Shown here: positions 1-25,115 of the stretch, one piece after another
How the letters are laid out: every line of letters begins with the position of its first letter
How positions within the stretch are numbered: the stretch's first letter is position 1
DNA from: Cricetomys ansorgei
Taxonomy: Eukaryota > Chordata > Mammalia > Rodentia > Nesomyidae
Length of the DNA: 64,000 bases
Reading direction: 5' to 3'
NCBI GenBank assembly: GCA_026225945.1
Contig: JAMJFZ010000165.1
Span: forward strand, 1,474,001-1,538,000
Notes under the pieces: generated by a model
Told to the model about the DNA's origin: nothing
Seen by the model: the letters and a program-made list of their open reading frames with translations, nothing else
Databases searched by the model: none
Translations under genes and position numbers: made by a program

Positions 1-604
1 TCACGGCAGCAGGTCTGAGGCCAGAGTGATGGTTGCCGAGGGCTGGGGTGAGTGGGTAGGGAAGTCACTATTTACAAGGGACAGCTTCAGTTCCCAAGGT
101 GAGAAGCCTGGGGACTAGCTGTGCAGCATCCTCTCACCAGGGATTGGAGAGCTGGGACCTCAGGAGGCTGCCGCACCTCCCTGGATCTCCCCAGCCCAAC
201 TCCTTCCCTAGTAAGGGTGAGCATTCCATTGTGGGTGCGTGTGATATTTTATTATTCATCTCCATGGGCTTGGGTTGCTCCTGCTATTTGACTATAACAG
301 GTACATCACCGTCTGCCCAAGTGTGTGGTTGTCTTTTCTGGTCCCTGCTTCTGGTCCCTTCAGGTTTGTGTACAGATTGCTGGAGAATGCCGTCACTCTG
401 TTCTGAGATTTTGTGGGTCCTACTACTGCTTTCTTCAGCAGCTGCACCGTTGTCCATTCCCCAGCGGTGCACGCGGGCTCATTTCTGTGTGTCCTTGCCA
501 GCACTTACAGTTTCTGATTTAAAAGTGGCCATGCCTCTGAGTGGGAACGAACAGCCTGATGTGGGATTGTTGGGTTTTGTTTTGTTTTTGTTTTGGAGAT
601 GGGG

Positions 605-1110
605 GGTGTCACGAGCCCCCCTGACTATGTGCAGGGGTGAATTAAGTACGTGTGCCAGTTATCCAACGGCAGTCAAAACTCATGAGCCAATGGTCTTGGT
701 TATGAAGTCTTTACTTGCACATCAAACTACATCCCAGTCCAATACACACAAAAAGGAGCATCCACCATGGGATGTCCAAAACACACATATCTAGACATTC
801 GTGGTACCTGTCCTGTGTGCGGCGTGAGTTGGTCTTCACTGCAGGTCCTTCTGCGAGACGTGGCGTTTCCCTCTTTATCCTGGGCTGGCCTCAGCCTAGT
901 CAGGTGCTGCGGTCCCGACAAGAGGCTCCTCTGTTTTAGATCTGGTGGAGAGGTGGAGTTTCCAGAGGGTCATCTCAGTGCGCTCTTGCTCGCAGTTCAA
1001 ATTTCTCACTTTTATACATTTCTTGGAGGTGTGGTCTTGACCACACCTGTTCACCATAATTTGATTGGCTGGTTATGGACTGTGCCTGTTCACATTATTT
1101 CCTAATGGCT
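605..1110 (-). mobile_element. Old ERV1-like LTR fragment with proline-tRNA primer-binding site
   Basis: Read on the minus strand, an ATTGG/CCAAT motif (1064-1068) is followed by a TATAAAAG box (1009-1016), a weak AGTAAA polyadenylation signal (710-715), then CATAGTCA at 629-622. Next to it lies GGGGGGCTCGT (621-611), which closely matches the start of a proline-tRNA primer-binding site (TGGGGGCTCGT). That order is what a gammaretrovirus-like 5' LTR plus PBS would give. The upstream LTR edge is not clear and there is no gag behind the PBS. No protein-coding capacity is seen. Confidence 0.5.
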
Positions 1111-1481
1111 ATTGCCTATCTATGTCACACTTACTGTTACCACGTCAAACCATATGCACTCTAGGCCACGTGTTACTTTTTTACCTACCCTCCAGCTGGT
1201 GTGACATTTCCAGCCGTTTACAAAGCTTGTTACAGTTACATTTTCACTCAGTTGGTCATACCCTATAGTGTCCAGTCCTCTATTTGATGTAATCCGATCA
1301 TCTACTTGGACTTTCCCCTGTCCATTTGGGGTCATATCTAAGCAGTAACTGCCATGTTGTGAAGCTTCCCTCTTTAAGCGTTTCTAGTGTAATAAGGAAA
1401 ATCAGCACTAAAAGTAATTAGCTCCCTAGGCTGGCCTGTGTCTCCGTTGGTCAGTGCTTGCATGGTATGCATGAAGCCCTG

Positions 1482-1605
1482 TGGCCCGGCATGATGGCAC
1501 ATGCCTGCAATCCCAGTACTCTGGAGGTGGTAGCAGGGCCATTAGGAATTCAAGGTCATCCTCCATATGGAATTTGAAGCCAGCCCGTGTCAAAAAACAA
1601 AATTG
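1482..1605 (+). mobile_element. Diverged B1 SINE
   Basis: Sequence begins ggcccggcatgatggcacat and keeps the cctgcaatcccag core, then decays and ends in an A-rich segment. It is an old B1/proto-B1 copy inside the Mfn2 intron. Confidence 0.7.
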
Positions 1606-2319
1606 AAATCCTATACTAGTCAAAGGTCTCTAGATAAGCTGGATGCTTGGCACACAATGGTAGTGTAGAGTGGGCACGGTGTCTCAAGCCCTATCCCTGA
1701 TCGTGATCTCAAGTGTGCCTCAGAACCTCTGGCCTGTCAGTTCATCTTTCCTGGAAGGTGTGGCCTGGCCCTTGGGTGCCAGTGCCTGCCTGTGTCAGTG
1801 GACACACGGACATCGGTGGCTGTAAAGCTGTGTGCTGCTGTGTGCGTGCAGGAAGAGTGAGTGAAGTTTATCACTAAGGCCTGAAGTGGGCAAGTCTGCA
1901 AGGAGAGCTGATGCAAGAAGCAGGTGTGGGAAGGGGCGTGCTGGACAGAACACACGGGGACTCTTCCCTTGGCCTGGCACTAGGAAGTGGGGCTTCTGTG
2001 TGAGGAGGAGCATGATGGGAAAGTCTGCTTGGTGGGCCCAGTGTGGGCAAGCAAGGAAGGGCATGGGGTCATCCGGACAAGAAGACAAGCCTGGGGGCAG
2101 GGCCCATGGTTCAGGGAGGAGCATGTTTCACTTTCGGGGCAGGCAGTCTCCATGGGTGCTTAATGAGTGGCGCTGGTCTGGGAGACGGGACGCATACCGC
2201 CCCGCAGCCTCCTGCACGTTGGTCTGCAGTGATGAGCATGTAGCAGACTCAGGCTGAGGGACATTTGCCTGACCATTTTAGTAAACACAGAGCCCTCTCA
2301 GTGCTGCCTGGGCACTTGA

Positions 2320-16252
<13,933 letters not shown>

Positions 16253-18030
16253 TGGGCAGCCGGGGTGGGCCCGCACTGAGAAGAGACAGGGCCGCCGCCT
16301 CCCATCGGCTCGTCCTTGGCCACTGCAGAGAGAAGGAAAGCACCCACTGTCTTGTACCGTTTTGAGCCCTTTGGCACCCATCACCCTCTACCCCTGCAGG
16401 AAGACCCCAGCTCATACCGTAAAGGAGATTGACAAGGATTGGACAGCTCGGCACCAAGGAGCCATGCATGTCCGTGTCTGCTTATCACGTTCACTTGGCT
16501 GAAATTCACTGTGCGTTTGGGAAGGTCTCTGCGGATGGTGGCCCTGCAGAATGGCTGATGGGAGGCCTCCCAGGCAGCAGGCAGACACTCTCCCCTTCTC
16601 TAGCCTGAGCACACCTACAGAGAGAGACAGTGTTGGGGGTGACCAAGCTCCCCAGAAGAACCCAGGATAGTTCTGGAAGGGCCAAGTTTGTCCCAGAAGG
16701 ACTTGCATCTTGTGTTTGCCCTCAGCTTTAGTGCTTCTTCCCATTTGCAGAGTCCTTCAGTTGCTCTTGGTGGCCAGTCTCAACACTCCCTGGCCTTTAG
16801 ACTCAGGCAGCTCGTATGGGAAGCTGGGGGCCTCTGCCAGCCAGAGCAGTGGGAGCTCGGGAGAAGGTGTGCGGGTGACAGATGCGGTAGTGCTGTTGGT
16901 TCCCGCATCATGATGAGAAGCAGCTTGCCTCCTTTCTTGCCTTTGAGGCCCTTGCTCTTATTTCAGCTCTTGGCCCATAAGTCCTGGTTTATTAGTGAGA
17001 GCTAGTTTTGTCCAGTTGGTTAAGGGATGTTGCAGGAGGAAAGGTGGAAGACAGGAGCCGCCTGGGGTGGCTGGAGAAGGTTCTGACGAGGTAGCACTGA
17101 GGGGTTCACAAGCCTGTGAGACTCACCCCGCTAACCAGCGCATCCTTGCTGCAAGTTCCCTGTGGCCACCATTCTCTGGACTGTGCCCTGTGCCAATGAC
17201 TGCAGCTGGCCACAATACCGCATGGGAAGCCTGGCAGCCATTTCCCCACTGCCCTGACCCTGTGGCTGCCTCCTGTTCTGATCCCACTGCTTGCTGCCTC
17301 CTGTTGACTCTGAACTTCTCATTGTTGAGTGTTGGCATTGTTACTGGCCAAAGTGGGGAGGATTCCAGGCACCAAGGTGTTGATTGTCTCGGAAAAGCTG
17401 TTTTGGGGTGACAAAGCCTTTGTAGAACAGGTAGAGTGTCTTAGAGACGAACCATTTTGCTCCAGCCCCTCCCAGAAGCCCACAGTCTGGAGCTCCAGGA
17501 AGCGCTGTCTTGCTGGTCGGGTACCCGTGGCTGTGTCCTCTCCTGCCATGCCGACATGCTGTCTTGCCTGTCGTTCTGCTCTGTTTGCTGGGACAGTCAA
17601 TGGTCTTGGCCAAGGTCGGCATCTAGTGGAGAGAAACGTGTTGCCAGGCCTGGCAGGTGGGGGTCACTTCACAGTGGGTCAGAAGAAATCAGTGTCACAA
17701 TCCCAATGAGTGTTGAGTCCTTTGGGGGGAAAATAGATTAAGCACGAATTCTTTTTCAGTATAGCCCCTGAGAATGAATGAATGAGAATTTGAGCTTATG
17801 TAATAAGTAAAAATTCCATTCACACAACCAGGGAGAGCCTGTATCTGGGAGACATTTAGCAGAGCACTTTAGTTTCTTGCTGCTAACTGTTGTGTGATCC
17901 TTTGCTGGGGCACAAAAGGCACCTGACAGTGGGTTTGCTTCTGGTGTACTTAAGGTGATGCGACTGCTGAGTTACCTGTATCTCTGCTGATCATATTGGA
18001 AACTAAAATAAAGCCTCAGTTGTGACCCTG
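16253..18030 (+). other. Mfn2: Mfn2 3' UTR
   Basis: Unique, SINE-poor sequence directly after the stop codon, ending with AATAAA at 18007-18012 and a GT-rich stretch (gtgaccctgtgtgagtgct) just beyond. Its length of about 1.8 kb fits the long 3' UTR known for this gene. The cleavage point around 18025-18035 is inferred. Confidence 0.85.
18007..18012 (+). terminator. Mfn2: Mfn2 polyadenylation signal
   Basis: Canonical AATAAA followed within 30 bases by a GT-rich downstream element; the best signal in the region after the Mfn2 stop. Confidence 0.85.
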
Positions 18031-20639
18031 TGTGAGTGCTCTCTGCCTGGCAGTGGCCCTGCGAAGTCTGTGGCCTGGCCTGGGAAGAAGGGATGTAGCT
18101 AGCCTCCGAGGACCAGGAGAGCCACAGTGACTTCTGCAGAATTCTCTGTAATTCCACACACTCATTTTTCATGTAAAACGCTGTGACTCAGCGAGCCACC
18201 CCACTTTGCCTTCTGAGAACTCAGTTCTGACCTTTCTTGTTTGAAGAGTCCTTGGGAGTGAAAAAGGCCATTGATGGGTTCTCCTTGCCCTTCTGCATGT
18301 ATCCGTCTTGGCTGATGTTCCACCCCTACCCTCCCACTTGTCTGTCTCAGAAACTCTGAGCTCAACTGACGTAACTGCATCCTCTCAGATTCCCAGGCCA
18401 CTGTCAGTGTGCCTAATCTGTCACTTGCTGTCTGAGTCTCCAAGACTCTGTGACCTCTTATGACCTTTGCACTTGGAGTTCAGTGCATGTCACACTCCAA
18501 GCATCCAGAGCCCGTGCAGGGTGGAGACCTGAGTTCTTGCTTGTCCCCTCAGTGAGGCCAACCTGACCCCCCTGCTTAGGACTGTCGTCCTTCCCTCACC
18601 CTAAACTGATACCCTGCATCTGTGTATAGCACACTCGATATGCGTGTGCTCTAGAATCATCTCACAGGAGATGGTTTGTCTCCCCTGCTGGAACGGGCCC
18701 TGTCAGGGCTGTTCTGGTCTGTTTCAAGAGAGCAATTCTATTCACACGTTATCAGGCCAGGACTCTGGGGGAGCTCAGATGCTCCTGGAAGCCTGTGGGT
18801 GGACAGTTCTAGGACATTCAAGTGTGCGTGCTGAGAATTCAGCTTGTTCAGCCCTTTGTGGAAACTGAAGTTCAGAGAAATAAGATACCCAGCGTCTCGG
18901 TATCTTGGACTGACTGGGGAGGGGAGGAGTGAGCCCGCCTTTGAGCCCAAATCTTAATTTCCAAAACAGCAGCTTTCAAATGTGCCCTTTACCCTCCTGT
19001 CCACTGGAAACACGATCTAGTACACGTGTGTGTGAAACAAAGTTTAATCGCGTGCAGGGGCTTCTGGCGTTAGCAAGCAGCCCCTGATGATCCACTGGGT
19101 GATGGCTGATGAGGAAAGGTGTTCTGGACCTTGCCTCACACCAGGCTGAGTTAATTATCTCAGGTAAGGTCAGACTCATCCCTGCTTCATCTGTTCCCTG
19201 AAAGGTGTGGAGAATTGAGGGTGCCCGGGAGACCAAACCCCTCTCCCAGATATGGCAAGTTCGGGGCCAGCCAGCACTGCAGTGACTGTCTTTACAGACT
19301 AGATTCCCAGTGCTCCACAACAAAAATCCTGCCTTTATGGAGCTTGTCTGGAGATAAGCGCCAAGGTCAATTAGGTTAAAGGCAGGTCAGGAGATACCTG
19401 CTATGGTGGTGTGTAGGCGGGGAAGGTGGTTGGAGACCTGAGGTGACATCTGGGATCTGGGTAAGGTATTCATTGTCTTCAAAGAACAAAAGGAGAGCGT
19501 GGCCAGACTAGCATGACAGGGAGAGAGGAGGAAGGAAGCAGGTAGGACCTGGTGGTGGAGTGGGGTGTTTTGTTTTTTTCCTGAGGAGGTCTTACTAAGG
19601 AGAGGAATGGACAAGTGACAGGAGCTGTTTAGTCTCAGTGGGGGCCTGCGATGCCAGAGTGAGGCTGGGAAGCAGAGGCTGGCCAGACAATAACACTCCT
19701 GGAGGCCCGTGAAAATGCTGGGTTGCTCACGTGGAGGTGGCAAGAAGGGTCAGATACATGGATTCTTTTGTCCATTCCTCTCCCCAGGTGATAGCTAAGC
19801 TGTTGGCCAAGCTCCGAGGAAGCGAGGTCATGGCAGGTCCGTGGGTCTGGGCAGGTCTTCAGTAGGAGGCTTAGAGCCAGCAGGAAACAGATTCTAGTGG
19901 TTGGACCCAGGTCTTCAGGTTTTTATAGCTAAAGATTTACCTGCTGTCTCCCTGGCCCCGCCATTTTTTTTGAGACAGGGTCTCTCTGTGTAGCCCATGT
20001 TGTCCTCAAACTTAAGATTCTACCTCAGCCACTCTAGTGCTCGGATTACAGGCCTGTGCCACTGCCTTACAAGTCCATTCTTAAAGAGTATATTTCGTTG
20101 TTTTAATACATTTAAAAATTGAATTTCCATCACTCCAGAAAGATCCCTTTGTAGTGACCACCCCCTATTCCCCCCAGGATTTGATCTTGGACCCACTGAT
20201 CTGTCTCTATAGGTTTGCCCTTTCTGAACAGTCCATGTAAGAGGAACTATACAGTATGTGGCCTTTGTTTTCTGTGATGCTAGTGAGCAGGTCTGATACA
20301 CATTTAAAATTTTTCGTTTTTTGTGGTATCGATGTGCAAGGCTGCTAGAAGCGTTCATGTATGGGTCTTTATATGGACATAAATCCTTGGTAGATACCTC
20401 AGACTGGAATTTCTAGGTTATATACTGTTAAGGACTACCAACCTTTTTTTGAAGTCGATGAACCTCAGAGGGTTGCAGCTGCTCTGGCATACTGAGCTGG
20501 GCTGAGCCTCTAGAACATGTCGCCCAGTTCTTTATTAATGGAAGAATTTATCTTGCCAAATCAAAGCCTTATTTGCATAATTAGTACAACTCCAGGCTCC
20601 AGCTGGCTGGCCTTGGTACCATCACAGTGGGAAGCCAAG
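18031..20639. other. Intergenic, mostly unique
   Basis: Between the Mfn2 poly(A) site and the dispersed repeat. Apart from a reverse B1 near 19965-20065 (gagacagggtctctctgtgt) I see no gene, RNA or assigned repeat. Confidence 0.6.
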
Positions 20640-21660
20640 AACCCAAAACATACCTCATTGCTGGAAGCTGTGGGAGAGAGCCTGTAGCAGATAGCTACTG
20701 TGTCTGCTCAGCAAAGAAGACAGCAGACAAGGGGGCATCTTCATAGGTGCAAACCCTGCCAGACCTCAGCAAAGGGAACAACCTGTCATGGTAAGCGCCA
20801 TACTGGACAGTGGAACCCCAAGTGTCTCAACTCAGATTTTTGTTTTTAACGGGACAGGGTTTCTTTGTTGTAACTCTGGCTGTCCTAGAACTCACTCTGT
20901 AGACCAGGCTGGCCTCAAACTCACAGGAATCCGCCTGCCTCTGCCCTCCAAGTACTGGGATTAAAAATGTGTGCCACCACTGCCCATCTCATCTCAGATT
21001 TTTTACTGATACCTCAGCTCCTCTGGTGTTTTACTGATAGCACGTGCAGATCATGAGGAATCAAACACCTTTTACATAAAGCCAACACCTCCAGACAATA
21101 CCAAATGCCAAGGCCTAAGGTGACCCTTCCTCCCAACAATGCACAAAGCAACCATTTTAAGCATACCTGGAAATTTCTGCAACAAGAGCCCCAAAAATTC
21201 ATATACAATTGGCCTTTGACATGTAAGATCCCAGGGACAAGATATTTTGAACATCAATAGCTTTAGCCAAGAACTGCTAACAGATGTGGGCTAACTCAGG
21301 AACCAGATTTAGCAGCTACTGGAGATACAGGTAACAAGCACCCTGCCAATGCCTGCATTCCAGAGAGTTGAGATGGAGCCGTTCAGAAATCTGTCTTTAC
21401 AGGCTAGTTTGCAGAAAGACAAATCACAAGATTTACAAAGATTTCCTCAAAACTAATGTATGATTCACCACCAAACTACCCCGCTAATTTCTGAGGTGTG
21501 TCTTTTCTAAAATCACCTACTATATTTACCTAAAGCATAATTTATCAGCTAACAGCACAGATAGTGCATGCAGATTTCACAGTATCTGAGGAAGCTCTAA
21601 TATCTTGTTACAAACCTTTATGATTTGTTGGGCTTTGGGGACCTCGAAGAAAGGTAAACC
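20640..21660. repeat. Dispersed repeat family, copy 1 (LTR-like, unclassified)
   Basis: Shares several blocks in the same order with 40975-41370, for example ctgccagacctcag and gccatactgga, then a cacgtgcagatcat block and ccaacacct..caaca. A reverse B1 (about 20845-20990) is inserted in this copy. The repeat borders the Fv1 relic, but because the other copy lies far from it the two are probably independent. The family is not identified; it has no long frame. Confidence 0.6.
20845..20990 (-). mobile_element. B1 SINE inside dispersed repeat
   Basis: Reverse B1: gggacagggtttctttgttg through ctgggattaaaaatgtgtgc. It splits repeat copy 1, so it is the younger insertion. Confidence 0.9.
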
Positions 21661-21694
21661 ATTCCTAACTCTAGAATTTAAAAAAAAAGAAGAA

Positions 21695-21860
21695 GAAGCA
21701 AGCGAGGCAGTCGTGGCGCACGCCTTTAGTCCCAGCACTTGAGAGGCAGAGGCAGGTGGATCTCTGTGAGTTCAAGGCCAGCCTGGTCTGGTCTAGAGAG
21801 TGATTTCTAGGACAGTCAGATTTACAACAGAGAAAACCTGGCTCAAAAAAACAAACAAAA
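21695..21860 (+). mobile_element. B1 SINE at the 3' edge of the Fv1 relic
   Basis: Forward B1 from gaggcagtcgtggcgcacgc to cctggctcaaaaaaacaaac. It abuts the C-terminal end of the Fv1-like frame and may have removed or displaced its end. Confidence 0.9.
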
Positions 21861-21879
21861 CCCATCTGTCTTCTAGGTC

Positions 21880-23304
21880 CTCACACTCAGGGCTTCCTTC
21901 TGAAGCTTTGAGACTCACAGGGTTTCTAAGAGCCAAACCACCATGGCACTTGGCTACTGCTGCCTCTTGACCTAACTTCGTTTCTACTAGGTCATGCAGC
22001 TGGGCAGCTATGGCTTCCACTGTTAGGCCCTATATGCCGGGAAGGCTAAACACAAAGCTCTTCCAGGTCTCTGTTGTTCCCTTGACGAACTTGTCCTCAT
22101 AGCTCTAGTACACCTTCCGGGCCCCTCCATTGTGGACAGTAGCTTTTACACAAAGCCACTCCATCATTCCAAGTTCCCTAAGCCTTTTAATCCCAGTATC
22201 AACTGAATACCATGGGCTACCAGGCATCTGCAGCTTACTCACAGGAGGCCATCTTGGTAGCCCAATCTCTCTTTCTCTCTCTCTCAAGACAGGGTTTCTC
22301 TGTTTAACTCTGGCTGGCTGGCCTGGAGCTCACAGAGATTTGTCTGCCTCTGCCTCCCAAGTGCTGGGATTAAAGGCCTGTGCTACCACCTCCCGGCCCA
22401 GTCAAACTCCTGACACCATTTTTGACAGTGAGGACTATAGCATTAAACTCACTATCAAGGCTCAAAGGACCTATACAGAGAAATCCGGTCTGGTCCAGTA
22501 TTGTGAGCCTCTCATCCTTATCCCACACTCTTATGATCCATTCGTTCCCCAACATGTTCACGTCTATTCTGCCTATCTGAATTAACAAGCGAAGTGAGTT
22601 CATGGGGACAGTAGCAGTTGTTTCTTCCTCGTTGGGTCAGGCGGAGACTTGGATCTGGTCGCAGGTCCAGGGGAAACTAAGGGCGGTGAGGATTGGTTCT
22701 GAGAAACCTCAGCTTCATCTTGCTTGGCATGTCCTTTAGACAAGGCAGAACCACTTCCCTCCAGGAAGGGCGGAGCAGCCAACACTGCAGCGGGTGAGTC
22801 TGCGTTCTCAGTCCCATCCTAGTGAGAGTCCTCCCAGGTTTCAGGATCCCGTGCTTTGCCAGTGCCTCCACCTTTCAGGGCGGCTGAGACTTGACCTTGG
22901 ATTGTAAGTCAGCTGTTCTCACAAGGAGGGCTGAGTCTGCTTTTCCCCAACTTCAATCCTGTGGCTATAAGAGAGGAGAGTCCCAGGACACATTGAGAAA
23001 ACTTTAGATCGGTTATGGAAGTGAATATGGAGTACTAATTTTCGTCAAGTTGGTCCCTTTCCGTTTTTACTTTATCCAGAGATGCCAGAAGTAGCTCGCC
23101 GACAGCGTCATAGTCCCCAGTCTTCCAGAAATGTCCAAAAGTACTGTACACTAAGTTCCTCAGCGCTCGGAAACGAAGAATCTTATCTTCTTCAGCCATG
23201 GATGGGTCAGGATCAGTGCTCTCCCCACCGTCGGGAGAGTCATTAGCAGCTCCGGGTTTGGGGAGCCAGCTCCAGATACCACCAAGTGCAGGAAGGAAAT
23301 TCGT
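21880..23304 (-). pseudogene. Fv1: Fv1 retroviral restriction gene, decayed orthologue
   Basis: Translated on the minus strand, this region follows mouse Fv1 from end to end across shifting frames. Recognisable blocks in order: NF-x-PAL, WSWLPKP; DYDAVGELLLASLDKV (23112-23065 area); HRIEVGEKQT (near 22965); SGSALSKGHAKQDEAEV (22755-22705); RVWDKDERLTILDQ and IGPLSLDSEFNAI (22530-22430); RLRELGMMEWLCVKAT (22180-22135); TETWKSFVFSL (near 22060) and IAAQLHDLVE (near 22000). Fv1 is a host gene derived from an ERV-L gag that blocks incoming retroviral capsids in mouse, where it lies between Miip and Mfn2 opposite to both, exactly as here. Breaks: ACG in place of the mouse start (23304-23302), TAG at 23037-23035, a frameshift near 22970, TGA at 22602-22600, at least two more shifts, a B1 insertion at 22285-22400, and TAG at 22032-22030. 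The homology rests on memory of the mouse protein. Confidence 0.93.
22285..22400 (-). mobile_element. B1 SINE inserted within Fv1
   Basis: Reverse B1 (agacagggtttctctgttta through ttaaaggcctgtgctaccac) with a TC-rich tail at the left. It splits the Fv1-like frame between the block after SLDSEFNAI and the block with YSVDTGIKRLREL, in the same orientation as the gene. Confidence 0.92.
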
Positions 23305-23499
23305 CTCCAGACTTTAGTTTCTCTAGAACCCCGTGGCTCCTCCATCCTAGAAGCCTCGGATCCAAATCCCAGTCCGTCGCCGGGGGCGCCTGAAAGCTCT
23401 TTAGGGAATTGCTGGTGTGGAATCCACTTTCGAAGGGCAGAGAAGTCGGGGAAGATAGGAAGATAGCGACAGAAGCCGGCTAAGCACTTTCTCTGGCTT

Positions 23500-24080
23500 C
23501 GTCTCTGTTGCCAGTTCGAAGGTGCCGCCCGCGTGGAAGGAGGGTCATCCTCCCGTCAGCCACCGCCCCACAGGTCAATCCTCTCCATCTCTCTTTTAAT
23601 TCTCTTTTATTCTTCGAGACACTTAGAAACCTGGTTTGTAGAGCCAGTGAGGCAGCTCACCCAACCCACAGATTGAAACTGCCACTTCAGTGCGCCTGGT
23701 AACGTTTGTCTGGCGACGCCACAGCACTGGCCAATCCGCACAGCCTACCGGCCGCGGCATAAGCCAATCAGGACAACCGTGGGAGGCCCCGCCCCTGCCT
23801 ACGATACAAGCGGTGGAGGAGGCGGAGCCGCGGCTGCTGGGACCTGGTTTCCGGGTGGAGAGCGCCCGAGTGCCGTCCTCGGGGCGACCGCTGATCTTGG
23901 GGCCGTAGGGGAGTGCTTACGCCGGGCTGGACCAGGTAGAGAAGGGGCAAGGGCCCGGCCTTACGTGTACCCTGCCTGGGTGCGCACGAGTGAGAGGCTG
24001 GGGTTCTCTGCTTGCCCCCCTGCAGCCTGCACCGAGTCCCCTCCCCAGGGGCCGGTCGGGTGGCAGGGGTGGCAGGGGCT
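23500..24080 (+). promoter_or_regulatory. Miip: CpG-rich Miip promoter
   Basis: A GC- and CpG-rich stretch with CCAAT boxes at 23731-23735 and 23764-23768 and an Sp1-type GC box (ccccgcccc) at 23787-23795. It is immediately followed by a GC-rich stretch that ends in a good splice donor at 23936. No TATA box is seen. The start-equivalent of the divergent Fv1 relic is only about 0.5 kb away on the other strand. Confidence 0.75.
23815..23935 (+). other. Miip: Miip non-coding exon 1 (inferred)
   Basis: Human MIIP starts with a 5' UTR exon. Here, downstream of the CCAAT and GC boxes, GC-rich sequence ends in ggaccag|gtagag at 23935/23936. The 5' end is a guess from promoter spacing; the donor is reasonable but not proven. 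Confidence 0.5.
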
Positions 24081-24769
24081 GGGACAGGGCAGGGGTCTCG
24101 CGCTGGTGGAGGAGCCTGGGAAGTGGGAAGCAAGGAGTCGTTCTTGAGTTGGACCTCTGCAGGACCAAAGCTGGCTGTGGGGGAAGGGGGATCCCAGGAT
24201 CCTGGCGTGGGGGAGAGGGGTGTTCCCAGGATCCTGCCCCCAACTCTGTCCCGGCCAGCCTTTTCCAAGTGCTGACCCATAATAGGGAGTCACATGTAAA
24301 CAAAGGTCTATTTGCCCCAGACAGAGCACAGGCAACAGATCAGAGAAACGATTTCCACCCAGCTGAAGCTGGTTGAGCCAATGAGTGTTTTGGGGTCACT
24401 TCGGCCACTCGCATGACCCAAAGGCAGCCAGCTGCATTACTGACAAGCCCACCTAGCATGGGCTATGATTTAAGAAAGCTGCATCTCTGCAGACCCTTGC
24501 ACAACTTGCAGGCAGCTCCACAGGAGTGTCTTCTGTCCTGGCCATTGTTTAAAGCAACCCTGAGAAGGGGGACCTTAGAATCTTGCAACTTTCTGAGGAG
24601 ACTCTTTCCTCCCACCAGAAGGGAGATGTTTGACTGTCAGGGGAGATAGTCACCACACAGCAATCTGGAACCCCTTTGGTTTTGGTTCAAACCCTGCTTT
24701 TGACACTTCCTAGCTGTATGACCTCAGGGTTCACAGGCCAAAAAAGAAAGAAAAGAAAAGAAAAAAAAA

Positions 24770-25115
24770 ATTGGCTTGGGGTGATTTTGTGGCATAGAAA
24801 AGGCTTAACACTGCAGGTCCTGGGTTCATCCCAGCACCAAATCACACAAGTTACTAAGCTTTGAATAAGCACTCCTGTACTAGTCTCTTTCCACATGATA
24901 AAGGAATTAAATTAGTTTTAAAAACATTTTTTTTTAATTTGTGTGTTGGTATTGTGTGTTGGTATGGGTGAGCACATGCCACGCTGCTTGTATGAAGGCA
25001 AGAGGACAACTCGTGGGAGTCAGTTCCCTCCAGCTTGTAGGCTCTGGGAACTGAACTCAGATTGTCAAGCTTGGCCGCAAGCACCTTCACCCACTGAGCC
25101 ATCTCATAGGCCCCA
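24770..25115. mobile_element. ID-like remnant and reverse B3/B2 SINE
   Basis: ID-like sequence at about 24772-24848 (ctgggttcatcccagcacca), then a reverse B3-type element (about 24925-25115) with gaggacaactcgtgggagtc and cactgagccatctcataggc. They lie in Miip intron 1, whose other bases carry no feature I can name. Confidence 0.65.

Noticed and set aside
99..794. 231-codon open frame in Mfn2 intron 4
   Set aside because: Low-quality intronic translation with no recognisable domain; it overlaps the LTR remnant.
23160..23345. Minus frame starting MEEPRGSRETK as an independent gene
   Set aside because: It is out of frame with the Fv1-like blocks over the same bases; the Fv1 frame, not this one, carries the similarity.
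23768..24335. Several overlapping long frames on both strands
   Set aside because: They are GC-rich promoter and intron frames that disagree with each other; Miip coding starts at 25513.
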